A stretch of DNA of 64,000 bases from Achatina immaculata (lineage: Eukaryota; Mollusca; Gastropoda; Stylommatophora; Achatinidae), in contig CM019717.1 in assembly GCA_009760885.1 (NCBI GenBank), positions 46,702,866 to 46,766,865 of the forward strand. The letters run 5' to 3'. A program made the position numbers and the translations under genes. Below the pieces are notes generated by a model, which was not told where the DNA came from, did no database searches, and saw only the letters and a program-made list of their open reading frames with translations. Below, in pieces: positions 56,501 to 64,000 of this stretch (position 1 is the first letter of the stretch; each line of letters opens with the position of its first letter).

Positions 56501-59500
56501 CTCTGTATCAAAGGGCAGCCCTTATTATGCCATAGAGACAAACCTAGTTGATATGGTGTTAATGCTGACATTTTCCTTGACATGTCAGCACACTAGATGG
56601 TAATACAGTCAGCATCAGTGTTCCCTCTAAGCTGTACGGCAGTGCAAAGTAAAACTGCTACTTTTATACTTCTTTATGTTATTCTGTGTTGAAATAATGC
56701 CAATGATAATTGTTGAGTTTGTTTTCCCAATTTTTTTTTTCTATGAGAACTTTACATTATACTTTGTCATTTGACATAAGATGCACATTTGCACACAAAA
56801 TGTTGGCACACAAGTTGAAAACCAGTTACTTAGGGTAGATGAGTGGCACGTTTGGGAGCGGTGCTCCTCCCGGCCGATGAAGAAAGGTGCAGATTGGGTT
56901 GCCGCGCAGCACCACTGCGGAAAAGGTGGTAGAAAGGATAAAGCGAAGAAGACAGTCAAATCACGGCACCTCTGGTCTGGAGGTCGGCCACGTCCTGAGT
57001 GCAGTCATATCGGGTGAAATGCATGAACCGGCTTATCCCAGAGGTTAAGACACTGCTGGCGAGACTCTTCGAATGCCGCGCATGGAGTGAAGCTCTTCCC
57101 AGTCAAGGAAGAAAATGCAGAAAAGAAATAAAGGTTGTTGTACGGCGCCGATGTGAAAAGGTGGTGGAAAGGATAAATTTAATCATGTCCAGTAGTATCA
57201 CTGCGAGAGCTACACATACCACGGCGCCTCTGCTCTAGAGGCCAGCCACGTCTGAAATACACCTACACTGGTGAAATATGCCTAAACCGGCACACACCAG
57301 GGGTGAATCTTGAAGGCTATCATGTCACAGTACCTCTGCTCTAGAGGTCGTTCACATCCCAAACACACCCATACTGGGATAATATGCCTAAACCAGCTCA
57401 ACCCAGGGGTAGAAGTCACTAGTGGCGAGGATTCGTCCTCATGGACAAAAGCTCCATCCTGGTCACAACTAGGGAGGGTAGCAGCCACAACCGCAAAATG
57501 CTGAAGTCGGAGACACTGGACCAGGGCAGTCTAGATAGGCAACCACCTCTCACCCGGTGGGGATGTTTGCGTATCCTAATCACGCTGAGGTTTTCCGGTG
57601 AGAAAGTCCAACTCTGGACTGGATGGGCAACCACCTCTCACCCGGCGGTGATACACAGGTATCTCAAAACACGTCGAGGTTTTCCGGTGAGAAGGTCCAA
57701 CTCTGGCCTGGGTGGGCTACCACCTCTCACCCAGCGGGGATGCACTGATATCCTAAACACGTCGAGGTTTTCCGGTGAGAAAGTCCAACTCTAGACTAAA
57801 CTGGTGCAACGAAAACCACAGTGTCACACAATCCACTTCAGAGACCCACCAAGAATACAGGCTAAAGCCCTGCGATACTCTGAACCTCTTGTGGTCCTCT
57901 CGGGGATCTCGTGTGGTCCTCTCCGGGACAGGAGACTACAGGACCTAACGAGGACTACAGGCGTAAATTCAGTAGGATCACAGTGCGGTCTTGGTGGTAG
58001 AAGTGGAAGAAGAAGAAGAAAGGAGTGATAAGGATACTTTTTTGCGTGTTTAATACATTTTTGAAGTTGTTAAGCATACCACTTATTTTTAAATAAATGT
58101 AAACTCATTCTTTTTGGGTAAATTAATAGTTTTAAAATGATTTTTGTTCCTTTCATGTAGTGTTTTCATCATATGCAGTAAAAAGTTTTTTAACAGCCAA
58201 AAGAAATTGATTTTAAAAAAAAATTTCATTGTTCATGAGTTGTTATTAAGCATAAGCTCCTCCTGGTTGGAAAAATATTTTCTGGCAACATAGAACACTG
58301 CCATTAATTGTAGCTTAAAATGTGCTGTGCAGCATAGACATTAAAATTTGAATTTTGGTGCCATTAGAACCATTTTATCTCTGTATCAAAGGGCAGCCCT
58401 TATTATGCCATAGAGACAAACCTAGTTGATATGGTGTTAATGCTGACATTTTCCTTGACATGTCAGCACACTAGATGGTAATACAGTCAGCATCAGTGTT
58501 CCCTCTAAGCTGTACGGCAGTGCAAAGTAAAACTGCTACTTTTATACTTCTTTATGTTATTCTGTGTTGAAATAATGCCAATGATAATTGTTGAGTTTGT
58601 TTTCCCAATTTTTTTTTTCTATGAGAACTTTACATTATACTTTGTCATTTGACATAAGATGCACATTTGCACACAAAATGTTGGCACACAAGTTGAAAAT
58701 TTTGCACAAGAACCACAAGACCTTAGAGGGAACAATGGTTAGTGTTAGGCCTAGCTGCATTTCCTTCTCTAGCTCAGCACACTAGATGTAATATGGTCAG
58801 CATTAGACCTGACTGCCTTTCCTTCTCTAGCTCTTACACTAGATGATAATATGGTCAGCATTAGACCTGACTACCTTTCCTTCTCCAGCTCTTACACTAG
58901 ATGATAATATGGTCAGCATTAGACCTGACTGCCTTTCCTTCTCCAGCTCTGTACACTAGATGATAATATGGTCAGCATTAGACCTGACTACCTTTCCTTC
59001 TCCAGCTCAGCACACTAGATGATAATATGGTCAGCATTAGACCTGACTACCTTTCCTTCTCCAGCTCAGTACACTAGATGGTAATATGGTCAGCATTAGA
59101 CCTGACTACCTTTCCTTCTCTAGCTCTTACACTAGATGGTAATATGGTCAGCATTAGACTTTACTGCCTTTCATTCTCCAGCTCAGTACACTAGATGGTA
59201 ATATGGTCAGCATTAGACCAGACAGCCTTTCCTTCTCCAGCTCAGCAGATGGTAATATGGTCAGCATTAGACCAGACAGCCTTTCCTTCTCCAGCTCAGC
59301 AGATGGTAATATGGTCAGCATTAGACTAGACAGCCTTTCCTTCTCCAGCTCAGCACACTAGATGATAATATGGTCAGCATTAGACCAGACAGCCTTTCCT
59401 TCTCCAGCTCAGTACACTAGATGATAATATGGTCAGAATTAGACCTGACTGCCTTTCCTTCTCCAGCTCTGCACACTAGATGATAATATGGTCAGAATTA

Positions 59501-61402
59501 GACCTGACTGCCTTTCCTTCTCCAGCTCTGCACACTAGATGTAATATGATCAGCATTAGACCTGACTGCCTTTCCTTCTCCAGGTCAGTACACTAGATGG
59601 TAATACAGTCAGCATTAGGCTGCTATCAAGAGAGTGAGATAATATTTGAGAAGCTAACCTGCCAATATCAAGGTCTAAGACTGGCTTCTAGCATTTTATT
59701 CTGTTTATGCATTGGTCACTCTCCTCTTTCAGAAAGTGTGTAGAAAAATTGCAAGATGTCATACAGGAGGGAAAAGCTAATCCAGTGACACAGAATAATC
59801 CTGCCATCACCACAGCTTCCTTGCAGTTGACTGATCTGATGAAAGACTTGGGCAGTGCAAACTCACAGGTAAGTTAGAGCTGATGATGTTAGTTGTGGGC
59901 TGATTACTTTATGTACAAACTCTGTACCCTGCAGTGGATTCACTTTCTTTTCTTTATTATCTTGTAGCATGTCACATTGAAGAGAGATCACAGTATCAGC
60001 AGCAGTAATGTTATTGATATTATTTTTCAGATTTGTACCTTTACTACCTCCCAGGTTGATTCCAGGGTTACAAAGCTGTAAATATTTTTTATGTCTAAAA
60101 GACATTTTAAAAAATTGTTCTGATGCCCTGCAGGTTCGACAGGCGGAGTCTGAGGCAAACATGGTGCAGAGGTACAAAGAGCTGATAGAGAAAGAGAGAA
60201 AGCAGTTTCAGAAAGAGATTGAAAGTCTTGTTCCAGCATCAAAGTCAGGTTCTGGTGAGCTGTTGTTGTTTCTTAAAACTATTTCAGTTGTTCTCTGCTT
60301 ATGCTTGTGAGTCATTTGATGTACAGTTGAGTCATTTGTGACCTTGTGAGCAGACTGGCTTGCCCTAAACTGTGCTGTTTTCTCCACTCCACGCCCCCCC
60401 CCCCCCCCACCCAACTCTTAGACTCCCAAACATGCACAACACGTGAACATTTTAACAAATTTATTATAGTTGCCGTGTTTTACTAGAATATTGTGCTTAT
60501 TTTTAATCATTTATATCAGTTTAAAATTACTATTCCATTGTGAGACAAAAATGTTTCCTTATTTTAAAAATTTTTATTCCTTCCTGTTTTTGGCTTCTTT
60601 ACCCCTGTCTAGGGCATAACAGCAAGGGCTCTCCTATTTCTGTCCTGGTCTGTTTCTTCTGTCCATCTCCTGGCGTAGTCAGTCTTTTTTTACCTCTGCT
60701 TCAAGACTCGGTTCTGTAAAAAAATACTTCAGCTACAAAAACGTCAACAAGAGCTGTGCAAGAGGAAAAAAGTATTATTACAGCTAGTTTATTTTTAGTT
60801 TTTAGGTTAGATGATGGCTCAAGAGTTGAAATAAAATTTTTAAAAAAAAAGAAAAAGATTTGTGCTAGTGAAGTCTGTTTTGTGAACAGTAAATACTAGC
60901 TCTTATAATTGCTTGATATCATCTTTCAGATAACAGTTTTAAACTGTTGCAAAGCAGATAGAGACAGGTTCATCATGAATGAAAGTTTTGAAATCTGTAT
61001 TTTCTTCTTTTTTTCTGTTTGGGATAAAAAATATAAAAAAATCATCCTTTGTTCATTTGGACTGAGCTCCATCCTATTTTAAATGAGAAAGGATAATAAT
61101 ATGTTATCATTAGAGGTTGAAGGGTCTGTTTGATTGTCATTTTTAAAAAATATTCTTTGTGCTTACAGATGGGGAGAAGAATTTCACAGAAGATGACCTG
61201 AATGCATTGATTGCCCATGCCTACCGGAGAATTGAACAATTGCAGAATCAAATAGCTGTGCTACAAGATGTGGAGAAGCAAAAGGTGGCTTCTGCACTTA
61301 AATCCCAGAGGCAAGAGGATCTCAAGATCACAGATGCCATTGTGGCTGAGGAACGTCAGCACTTGCATGATGAATTTGCTTCTGAAAGGTCCAAACTGGC
61401 AA
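29484..61402 (+). CDS. IMMT: MICOS subunit MIC60 (mitofilin), 3' end outside window
   Basis: MIC60 is the core MICOS subunit: an inner-membrane protein facing the intermembrane space that shapes crista junctions. Twelve exons join in frame and give about 460 residues, against roughly 750 in the human protein. In order these are a short basic presequence (MWRAQTSRK, then GHHILNALRQLA), one hydrophobic segment followed by GYAWYDPDFRLLLEDNIPYA (a MIC60 hallmark), an acidic variable region, and a long coiled coil containing DLNALIAHAYRRIEQL, conserved in animal MIC60. The C-terminal mitofilin domain is right of the window. Introns reach about 6 kb and are full of repeats. Confidence 0.94.
29870..30425 (+). 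mobile_element. Degenerate LINE 3' fragment
   Basis: Broken frames read FKYLGTLL, RRLESAEMWRMLRVPWTAR and similar non-LTR RT C-terminal text. It ends in a short (GA)n tract. It lies in IMMT intron 1. Confidence 0.55.
30922..31001 (+). CDS. IMMT: IMMT exon 2: presequence continuation
   Basis: Acceptor tctccttttcag, donor AAATT|GTAAGA, 80 bases, phase 0 in and phase 2 out. It encodes GHHILNALRQLATESNPLPL, an amphipathic-looking segment before the membrane anchor. Confidence 0.82.
31041..31741. mobile_element. TTAA-flanked inverted-repeat element, copy 1
   Basis: A 701-base element between TTAA at 31,037-31,040 and 31,742-31,745. Its first 16 bases, CTCTTCCCGTACCGCG, are exactly complementary to its last 16. 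There is no ORF of note. The TTAA target is typical of piggyBac-type transposition. Confidence 0.75.
31850..33538 (+). mobile_element. LINE copy with long RT open frame and (GA)n tail
   Basis: The frame 32077-33045 encodes most of a reverse transcriptase: KLPKKGDLRDCRNWRGITLL, QAGFRKGRSCIDHI, LFIDFEKAFDSVNRDALW, VLSPTLFIL, LDFADDICLL (catalytic ADD) and KTKLMKQN. A one-base slip leads into 32963-33516 with ECWKITKTIENKLNSF and GRPKETWRRT. It is 5'-truncated, with no endonuclease. It ends in (GA)n at 33,520-33,538. No RNase H. Other copies are at 28.6, 36.05, 47.2 (reverse), 49.7 and 50.6 kb. Confidence 0.88.
33998..34174 (+). CDS. IMMT: IMMT exon 3: transmembrane anchor and conserved motif
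   Basis: Acceptor tgtccacag, donor ATAAG|GTACTT, 177 bases. It encodes YLRYVKFLGFSFPVATGSVV (membrane segment, small residues) and GYAWYDPDFRLLLEDNIPYA, strongly characteristic of MIC60. Confidence 0.95.
34480..35448 (-). mobile_element. GC-rich modular retroelement, diverged copy
   Basis: It begins at the tail (CTTCTTCTTCTTTGTTCACT) and runs through A and B modules to a C module ending near 35,448. Flanking words ACTAAATGGTC (left) and ACTAAGTGGTC (right) are a probable 11-bp target-site duplication with one mismatch. Confidence 0.75.
36054..36244 (+). mobile_element. Short 5'-truncated GA-tailed LINE
   Basis: The last 190 bases of the LINE family at 31.8 kb (GGACACCACAGGGGAACAGA ... AAGGTTCAGAGAGAGAG). 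Confidence 0.8.
36301..36340 (+). CDS. IMMT: IMMT exon 4 (40 bases)
   Basis: A short exon after acceptor ctttcttacag with donor GGGAAA|GTATGT. With the carried AG it reads RTSQGPEIQITAGK. The phase is consistent on both sides. It lies 60 bases after a GA-tailed LINE fragment. Confidence 0.75.
36529..36552. repeat. (GGT)n microsatellite
   Basis: Eight or so GGT units. Confidence 0.85.
36690..37075 (-). mobile_element. RNase H-type LINE C-terminal fragment
   Basis: The minus strand reads LFHLRTGHCRLLSHLHQLKM, then CPCGSGVQTPEHILQECPNH, the C-terminal zinc knuckle of an RNase H LINE related to the one at 0.4 kb. Confidence 0.75.
37560..39098 (+). mobile_element. Tc1/mariner-superfamily element with nested LINE fragment
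   Basis: TIRs of about 30 bases (left CAGGGTCCGGCATAAGGCA; right complement CAGGGTTGGGCATAAAGCA) sit between TA dinucleotides (37,558-59 and 39,099-100). Transposase remnants: HCAFTIETYFKSGESSITVR and WVKKFKETAKCL (N-terminal helix-turn-helix), FQQDGAAAHTAHQSM (DDE), HWPARSPDLSAADFF. The part with the first catalytic Asp is deleted. A LINE 3' fragment (38,497-39,045, minus) is inserted before the right TIR. Confidence 0.8.
38497..39045 (-). mobile_element. LINE 3' fragment inserted in the mariner-like element
   Basis: The minus strand encodes [38 protein letters not shown] and [20 protein letters not shown]. Same family as 3.0 and 26.8 kb. Confidence 0.75.
39728..40005 (+). repeat. tRNA-derived SINE
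   Basis: The head has a tRNA-like A box (TTAGCTGAGTGG) and B box (GGTTCAGTCCC, 39,779-39,789) at tRNA-like spacing, the internal RNA polymerase III promoter. The unrelated body ends in TTCTACTTTTATATA. A reversed body fragment is at 20.0-20.2 kb. Confidence 0.75.
40242..41550 (-). mobile_element. GC-rich modular retroelement with perfect target-site duplication
   Basis: A 1,309-base copy with the (GAA)n tail at the left, flanked by the exact 11-bp repeat CAGCACCCACT (40,231-40,241 and 41,551-41,561). It contains three A modules, then B, B, B, C, B and C, and is truncated before the 5' end seen in copy 1. It is close in sequence to the 4.5-6.2 kb copy. Confidence 0.88.
41778..41979 (+). CDS. 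IMMT: IMMT exon 5: acidic variable region
   Basis: Donor GAAG|GTAACT, phase 1 out. The 5' boundary is ambiguous. The best acceptor (gttgcacttttcag) gives 41778, but the first 25 residues would then be hydrophobic (FDYYIGLLLSCE), unexpected here. An in-phase alternative AG starts the exon at 41853 with QDILEISDQEVNSSGG. Either way the phase is preserved. Confidence 0.6.
42710..42935 (-). mobile_element. Short LINE 3' fragment
   Basis: Contains the family's 3' end (GTTAAACGTCAAATAGGGCT in plus orientation) twice in a row, then decayed coding sequence. Confidence 0.55.
43643..45026 (+). mobile_element. Complete but inactive mariner element
   Basis: About 37-base TIRs (CAAAGGGTGATTGATAAGTT left; its near complement right) lie between TA target duplications. 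The transposase is recognisable in pieces: YRTVKKWAAQFKHGRESLED, DPHPGRPRTVTTDE, TMDETWVHHFQPETKEQSKQ (first Asp), FQQDNAPVHK (second Asp), DLAPLDYFLF (third Asp). In-frame stops and a 115-base insertion at 44,596-44,710 inactivate it. Confidence 0.9.
44596..44710. mobile_element. Small insertion in the mariner transposase
   Basis: The direct repeat GCTTCTTGAA (44,586-44,595 and 44,701-44,710) brackets 105 foreign bases between the codons for GFQLLE and HPPYSLDLAP. It looks like a small transposed element with a 10-bp target duplication; its family is unknown. Confidence 0.65.
45121..45162 (+). CDS. IMMT: IMMT exon 6 (42 bases)
   Basis: Acceptor ccaatctgcag, donor GAAG|GTAATA, phase 1 in and out. 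It encodes DDFAPAGRKLASAE. It lies about 95 bases downstream of a mariner element. Confidence 0.75.
46119..46205 (+). CDS. IMMT: IMMT exon 7
   Basis: Acceptor tctgtcaccag, donor GCAG|GTATGG, 87 bases. It encodes AVQEGDRIGPFAVDVQPKRK followed by an acidic/basic stretch (EEDEKADNA), the variable region before the coiled coil. Confidence 0.8.
47199..48620 (-). mobile_element. GA-tailed LINE, reverse orientation, internally deleted
   Basis: The tail (CTCTCTCTCTCTGAACC) is at the left. The minus strand reads the LINE C-terminus, the ADD region in decayed form, and then AFDSVNKDALWKIL, HSTTYALFINYEKA joined to TISYFRTIKIDIWKKKYIER. Compared with the 31.8 kb copy the N-terminal RT part is missing. 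Confidence 0.8.
49116..49252 (+). CDS. IMMT: IMMT exon 8: start of coiled coil
   Basis: Acceptor ctgccttttag, donor GAGGAC|GTGGGT, phase 0 out. It encodes LEAMITKLLANSQSLVAETV and SIRNHARLLKQGLDMED, matching the MIC60 helical region. The later GT four bases on would cause a frameshift and stop. Its first part is duplicated at 50,027-50,085. Confidence 0.88.
49533..50085. repeat. Local duplication of IMMT intron and exon 8 start
   Basis: This stretch repeats three separated upstream blocks in order: about 45,870-45,990 (CATAGTTGGAAGTTTGTAAT), the LINE part about 48,117-48,470, and the 5' end of IMMT exon 8 with its acceptor (50,027-50,085). The intervening blocks are deleted. Confidence 0.7.
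50027..50085 (+). pseudogene. Pseudo-exon copy of IMMT exon 8
   Basis: ATAATCTGCCTTTTAG, then CTTTGGAGGCAAGGATAATT: the acceptor and about 40 bases of exon 8, reading ALEARIIKLLAK before diverging and reaching a stop. No donor follows. Confidence 0.75.
50090..50330 (+). mobile_element. GA-tailed LINE internal fragment, plus orientation
   Basis: The reverse complement of 48,355-48,620, forming an inverted pair with 49,920-50,030. Confidence 0.7.
50570..53178 (+). mobile_element. GA-tailed LINE copy interrupted by a TTAA element
   Basis: The broken RT frame parallels the 31.8 kb copy: IDFEKAFNTVNRDALW, GVNQGCVLSP, LDFANDICLLSSRHKDM (catalytic D changed to N) and GRPKETWRRT at the end, with (GA)n at about 53,172. 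It is split by the 51,336-52,025 element. Frameshifts and substitutions make it inactive. Confidence 0.82.
51336..52025. mobile_element. TTAA-flanked inverted-repeat element, copy 2
   Basis: A 690-base insertion in the LINE, flanked by TTAA (51,332-51,335; 52,026-52,029). The ends CTCTTCTCGTGCGTA and the complement of TACGCACTGGAAGAG form the TIR. The uninterrupted LINE sequence is at 32,340-32,346. Confidence 0.85.
53292..53389 (+). CDS. IMMT: IMMT exon 9: coiled coil
   Basis: Acceptor aaatcaaaag after a long T run, donor TCCAA|GTGAGT. It encodes DTEKDVYWQNVALALKEKEQ then AMLRASERVSES, equivalent to the WRTVEGALKERRKAVDEA-type region of vertebrate MIC60. Confidence 0.88.
53468..54420 (+). 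repeat. Minisatellite, about 31/41-bp units
   Basis: From 53,935 about thirteen copies of GGATTGGTAAGGATAACC plus ATATGTTTAATCAATTTTA, alternating long and short forms. More diverged units occur from 53,468. Related units also flank the retroelement at 54,756 and 56,144. Confidence 0.85.
54445..54740 (+). repeat. R2 SINE-like repeat
   Basis: Matches 16,334-16,660 (TTCTTTGCAGCCGATGCTGT, CTATGGCGATCCCTGCC, GAGAGGTGGGACAGGG). It sits inside the minisatellite tract. Confidence 0.7.
54769..56143 (+). mobile_element. GC-rich modular retroelement, full length, plus orientation
   Basis: The 5' end TTCTAAGGACTG agrees with copy 1. Target-site duplication GGGAGTGATAAGG (54,756-54,768 and 56,144-56,156). 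Order from 5': leader with a perfect 7-bp hairpin (54,798-54,817), C, B, C, B, B, B, then A, A, A and tail GAACGAAGAAGAAGAAG. An open frame at 55,561-55,914 spans the A modules but shifts frame between them. Confidence 0.88.
54936..58697 (+). repeat. 1.88-kb tandem duplication
   Basis: The block 54,936-56,816 (most of the retroelement plus 670 bases of right flank) is repeated as 56,817-58,697 with only scattered differences, e.g. an 8-base AGTGAAAT loss. The junction at about 56,813 shows TGAAAA microhomology. Confidence 0.88.
58745..59620 (+). repeat. Minisatellite, about 53-61-bp units
   Basis: About fifteen units of the type CACTAGATGATAATATGGTC, AGCATTAGACCTGAC, CTTTCCTTCTCCAGCTC. A single related unit appears at 56,587 and 58,462. 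Confidence 0.9.
59733..59868 (+). CDS. IMMT: IMMT exon 10: coiled coil
   Basis: Acceptor ctcctctttcag, donor TCACAG|GTAAGT, 136 bases. It encodes KCVEKLQDVIQEGKANPVTQ and TTASLQLTDLMKDLGSANSQ. The phase agrees with both neighbours. Confidence 0.9.
60134..60254 (+). CDS. IMMT: IMMT exon 11: coiled coil
   Basis: Acceptor gatgccctgcag, donor TTCTG|GTGAGC. It encodes VRQAESEANMVQRYKELIEK and KQFQKEIESLVP, matching the MIC60 VQAAQSEAKVVSQYHELV-type segment. Confidence 0.92.
60395..60412. repeat. Poly-C run
   Basis: A C-rich homopolymer interrupted once, within an IMMT intron. Confidence 0.85.
61169..61402 (+). CDS. IMMT: IMMT exon 12: conserved DLNALIAHAYRRI segment
   Basis: Acceptor gtgcttacag. 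It encodes DGEKNFTEDDLNALIAHAYR and a long charged helix ending RSKL. The donor is not certain: GGCAA|GTATCT (end 61402) is preferred, with an upstream GT at AAAG|GTCCAA possible. Later exons are beyond the window. Confidence 0.88.
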
Positions 61403-61731
61403 GTATCTAAAGTTTGCTTTTTTTTTTTTTTAACAAATACTGGCAGAGCTTGACCAGTAGATTCTGTGAGAATTCACCACTGATATCCATAAAGGCTCTC
61501 TGTCATTGAATGAAACAGCAGCAGCCATCTCAGATCTTTAGAGAAGGTACCTCCCTTCAGACAAACATTTCAGACTTATATATGCTTGCTTCCATGCGTA
61601 CATATTCATTATATACAGGCAGTTTTTGGTGATCTTGGTTTTTAGTGGTAATTAGATGGTGAGGCTAGAAAATCACTAACATGTTTATATATATAGATTT
61701 TTTTTTTTTTTACTATTTTCTGTCCACAAGA

Positions 61732-61830
61732 AGGAAGTTTAACTCTGTGAGAGCCATAACCAGTGAAAAGATATAAATTGACTTTAACTCTGTGAGGGCC
61801 ATAACTAGTGAAAAGATACAAATTGTGCAC
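61732..61830 (+). repeat. Two-copy 50-bp repeat
   Basis: TTTAACTCTGTGAGAGCCAT ... AGTGAAAAGATA repeated once with small changes. Confidence 0.75.
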
Positions 61831-62376
61831 CTAGTATATAGGTTGCTGTGACACGTTGGCCAGACCCCTGCACTTAAAAGTTCAGTCTTTTGTTTATGGT
61901 AGAAGAGTTTGCTTCAAGAATTAAAGAAATACCACCATATAGGCCTTGGCATCCAATTCAGTGATCTTCACATTGGTGTCAGCTTCCAAGACCTTTCAAA
62001 CCTGCAGTAACAGAGACATATGAGGAACACCAGCAACTTCATTTTGATGTAGTTGCCTGTCTTGCATGAAACACCTCATGTTCCAACAGCAGCTTTTTTA
62101 TCTGCTGTTTTGTGTGGTCAGATGAAAAAAAAAAACCAACTTTGCAAGCAGTTATCTTTAACAGTGATAGTAAAACATTGTGAATATAAATCAATTTGAA
62201 GAAATCAGCGGAATGGTATTTAGTATAGATTTGTTAAATATGACATTAGAGACATATATCAGGCAAACAACAGTAGTAAATTGTTGAGAAATGCTATCAG
62301 ATTTGATTGAACAGAAAATGGAGGGAAATAACACATGCACACAAAAAAAAAGCAGAGAAAAAAAACCAGAGATTAA

Positions 62377-63069
62377 CTCTTCCCCGTGCCACATGAAAAA
62401 ACGTGGACATTCAGTTGGATGCCGAAATAAAACAGCGGGTCTTGATATGTTTAGGGGGTATAGCTGTAAAATGGAATGGAAAACAGTATTTCCATGTACT
62501 TCTGTGTACTTATTATGTTTCAAAATATAACTAAATGTATGAAAATTTCATAAATGCAGAGTTTTTTAGGAAAAAAGAAGTAATGTGATGTTTTTATACA
62601 ATGATTGTGCCCAGCTCACCATCGGCTAGGTCTAGATATGCACTACTTACCATCTGAGATGTCTAGATCTATTTGTCGATCTCTTATTGTGATTCTATGT
62701 TGCATTCTCGCTAAATTAATGTCTGAAATAACCTCCTAACTACTTCTCCAGCCATCTGATATGTCTAGATCTACTTGGGATACATTCAAGAGCAGTGGGG
62801 TGGTCACAGGCCATGTCCATACCCCTATCTACATCATCAAAAATTGAAAATTTTCGATGTTTCTCTTCCTTTTTCTCGCTCGGCATCGCTCGTAACTAAG
62901 CACTCTTTCACCATTTTGAAAAACGTCACCGGAAACACGGATGAAATATGTACAATCTAAATGTTACACTGGTTGTTTTAATAAAACAAACCAAGAGTCA
63001 CTATATCGAGCATTGGCACAAATCGGAAAACCGGAAGGGTCGCTACAGCAACCCAAGGCATGGGAAGAG
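62377..63069. mobile_element. TTAA-flanked inverted-repeat element, copy 3
   Basis: A 693-base element between TTAA sites (62,373-62,376; 63,070-63,073). The interior closely matches copy 2 (GTAAAATGGAATGGAAAACA, TCTACTTGGGATACATTCAA). The TIR is CTCTTCCCCGTGCC. Confidence 0.85.
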
Positions 63070-63532
63070 TTAAAAACATAATCTAGAAACACCATAGTAA
63101 GTGGAGAGGTATGGACAAAAAAATTGAAAGATTAACAAGAAAACATGCACAGAAATCTGTTTAAATAGTGCAGTTAAATAGAATAACATCACAACAAAGG
63201 CACTGTAACCGTGTATCTATGCCAGTTAAGTTGGAAGAAAATGAGTCCTAAAGTTTTGCATATATTGAACTAGCTGTAAAGATGAGAGAAGAAATGAAAA
63301 TGTAATCTTTGAAATAAAATTATGCAAAATAAAATCCATGTGACGTAGGTGGAAATAAGAAAATACACGCTTGAAAGGGAAATAATTTCATAGATGATTG
63401 TTTTCTGTAACACAAAGAAGTTTTTAAAAGGCTTAGATTGCATTTTTTAACTTGAATTATTTTTATGGCTAAGCAGAAAATCTTGCAAGAAATATAAAAA
63501 AATTATTGATAATTCCAAATGGATAGCTTTGT

Positions 63533-63535
<3 letters not shown>

Positions 63536-63566
<31 letters not shown>

Positions 63567-63603
63567 AATAATTCCATTTATATATATAATATATATATAT
63601 ATT
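63536..63603. repeat. (TA)n microsatellite
   Basis: Two TA tracts separated by TTGAATAATTCCATTTA, which is itself duplicated. Confidence 0.9.
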
Positions 63604-63754
63604 GAATAATTCCATTTGTTGCCGTACAGATATGTAAAACCATAAACAGCAAGCAGGAAGTTGTATAGCACATAATATGCTAAAAATTATAAAACAAATA
63701 ATATTTTACAAGTTATATAATGGATAATTTGTTACAAATTATATAGCAGTTAAT

Positions 63755-64000
63755 GGGAGTGAAGACACCCGATGAGGCAATCAGTGACCCATAGCTGACC
63801 AAGACCCTGTCCCACCCCTCCATGGTACCCCCAGTAACAGGCCTAGCCTTGCTAACGGGGCAGGGATCGCCATAGTCCACATGGCGGTGGAGTCTACTAA
63901 AGAAGCATTGCACACCCCCTGCTTTTTAGCTGTACTCTGGGACTGAAAAAGTAACCACCATAACATGCTCCCATGCCAATACGATGTCGGGCCTCAACAT
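63755..64000 (-). repeat. R2 SINE-like repeat, reverse, runs off the window
   Basis: The reverse complement matches the 16.3 and 54.4 kb copies (GGGACAGGGTCTTGGTCAGC, GGCGATCCCTGCC). Confidence 0.7.

Noticed and set aside
53935..59620. CRISPR-like spaced repeats
   Set aside because: Units are head-to-tail minisatellites with no unique spacers, in an animal intron.

Overview
This is animal nuclear DNA with a spliceosomal gene structure, AT-rich introns, and many LINE fragments, Tc1/mariner, hAT-like and tRNA-SINE elements. The repeat mix (LINEs with C-terminal GRPKETWRRT-type tails, GAA- and GA-tailed retroelements) points to a lophotrochozoan, most likely a mollusc. That placement is inference; the species cannot be read from the sequence.

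The window carries parts of two protein-coding genes arranged head to head. On the minus strand, from about 22.9 kb down to 2.1 kb, lies an NSD-family histone H3K36 methyltransferase gene. Eleven exons were reconstructed with matching splice phases: PWWP1, PHD fingers, extended PHD, PHD, PWWP2, and AWS running into the start of SET. The catalytic SET core and C-terminus lie left of the window. On the plus strand, from 29.5 kb to the right edge, lies IMMT (MIC60/mitofilin), the core MICOS subunit of the inner mitochondrial membrane. Twelve exons were reconstructed, from a tiny first coding exon carrying the start of the mitochondrial presequence to the central coiled coil. The C-terminal mitofilin domain is beyond the right edge. 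The 22.9-29.5 kb space between them holds the two presumed promoters, a GC-box/ETS-like block near 26.5 kb for NSD and the DNA just upstream of 29,484 for IMMT, plus repeats.

Almost everything else is repeats. The most striking is a GC-rich, apparently non-coding retroelement about 1.3-1.6 kb long, built from internally repeated modules (A about 88 bp, B about 105 bp, C about 130 bp). It ends in a (GAA)n tail and is flanked by 11-13 bp target-site duplications at several insertions (4.5-6.2, 5.0-5.3 nested, 34.5-35.4, 40.2-41.55 and 54.8-56.1 kb). Its tail resembles that of the RNase H-type LINE at 0.4-2.05 kb, a plausible mobilising partner. A second notable family is a roughly 690-700 bp terminal-inverted-repeat element at TTAA targets, with three copies (31.0, 51.3 and 62.4 kb). 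The 51.3 kb copy sits in a LINE whose uninterrupted relative is at 32.3 kb.

Other structural points: both genes carry decayed partial copies of one of their own exons inside later introns (NSD exon 9 at 3.7 kb; an IMMT coiled-coil exon at 50.0 kb). One NSD intron needs a GC-AG splice donor, and a second may. A 1.88 kb tandem duplication and two minisatellites occupy one IMMT intron, and a 215-bp-arm inverted repeat sits in an NSD intron.
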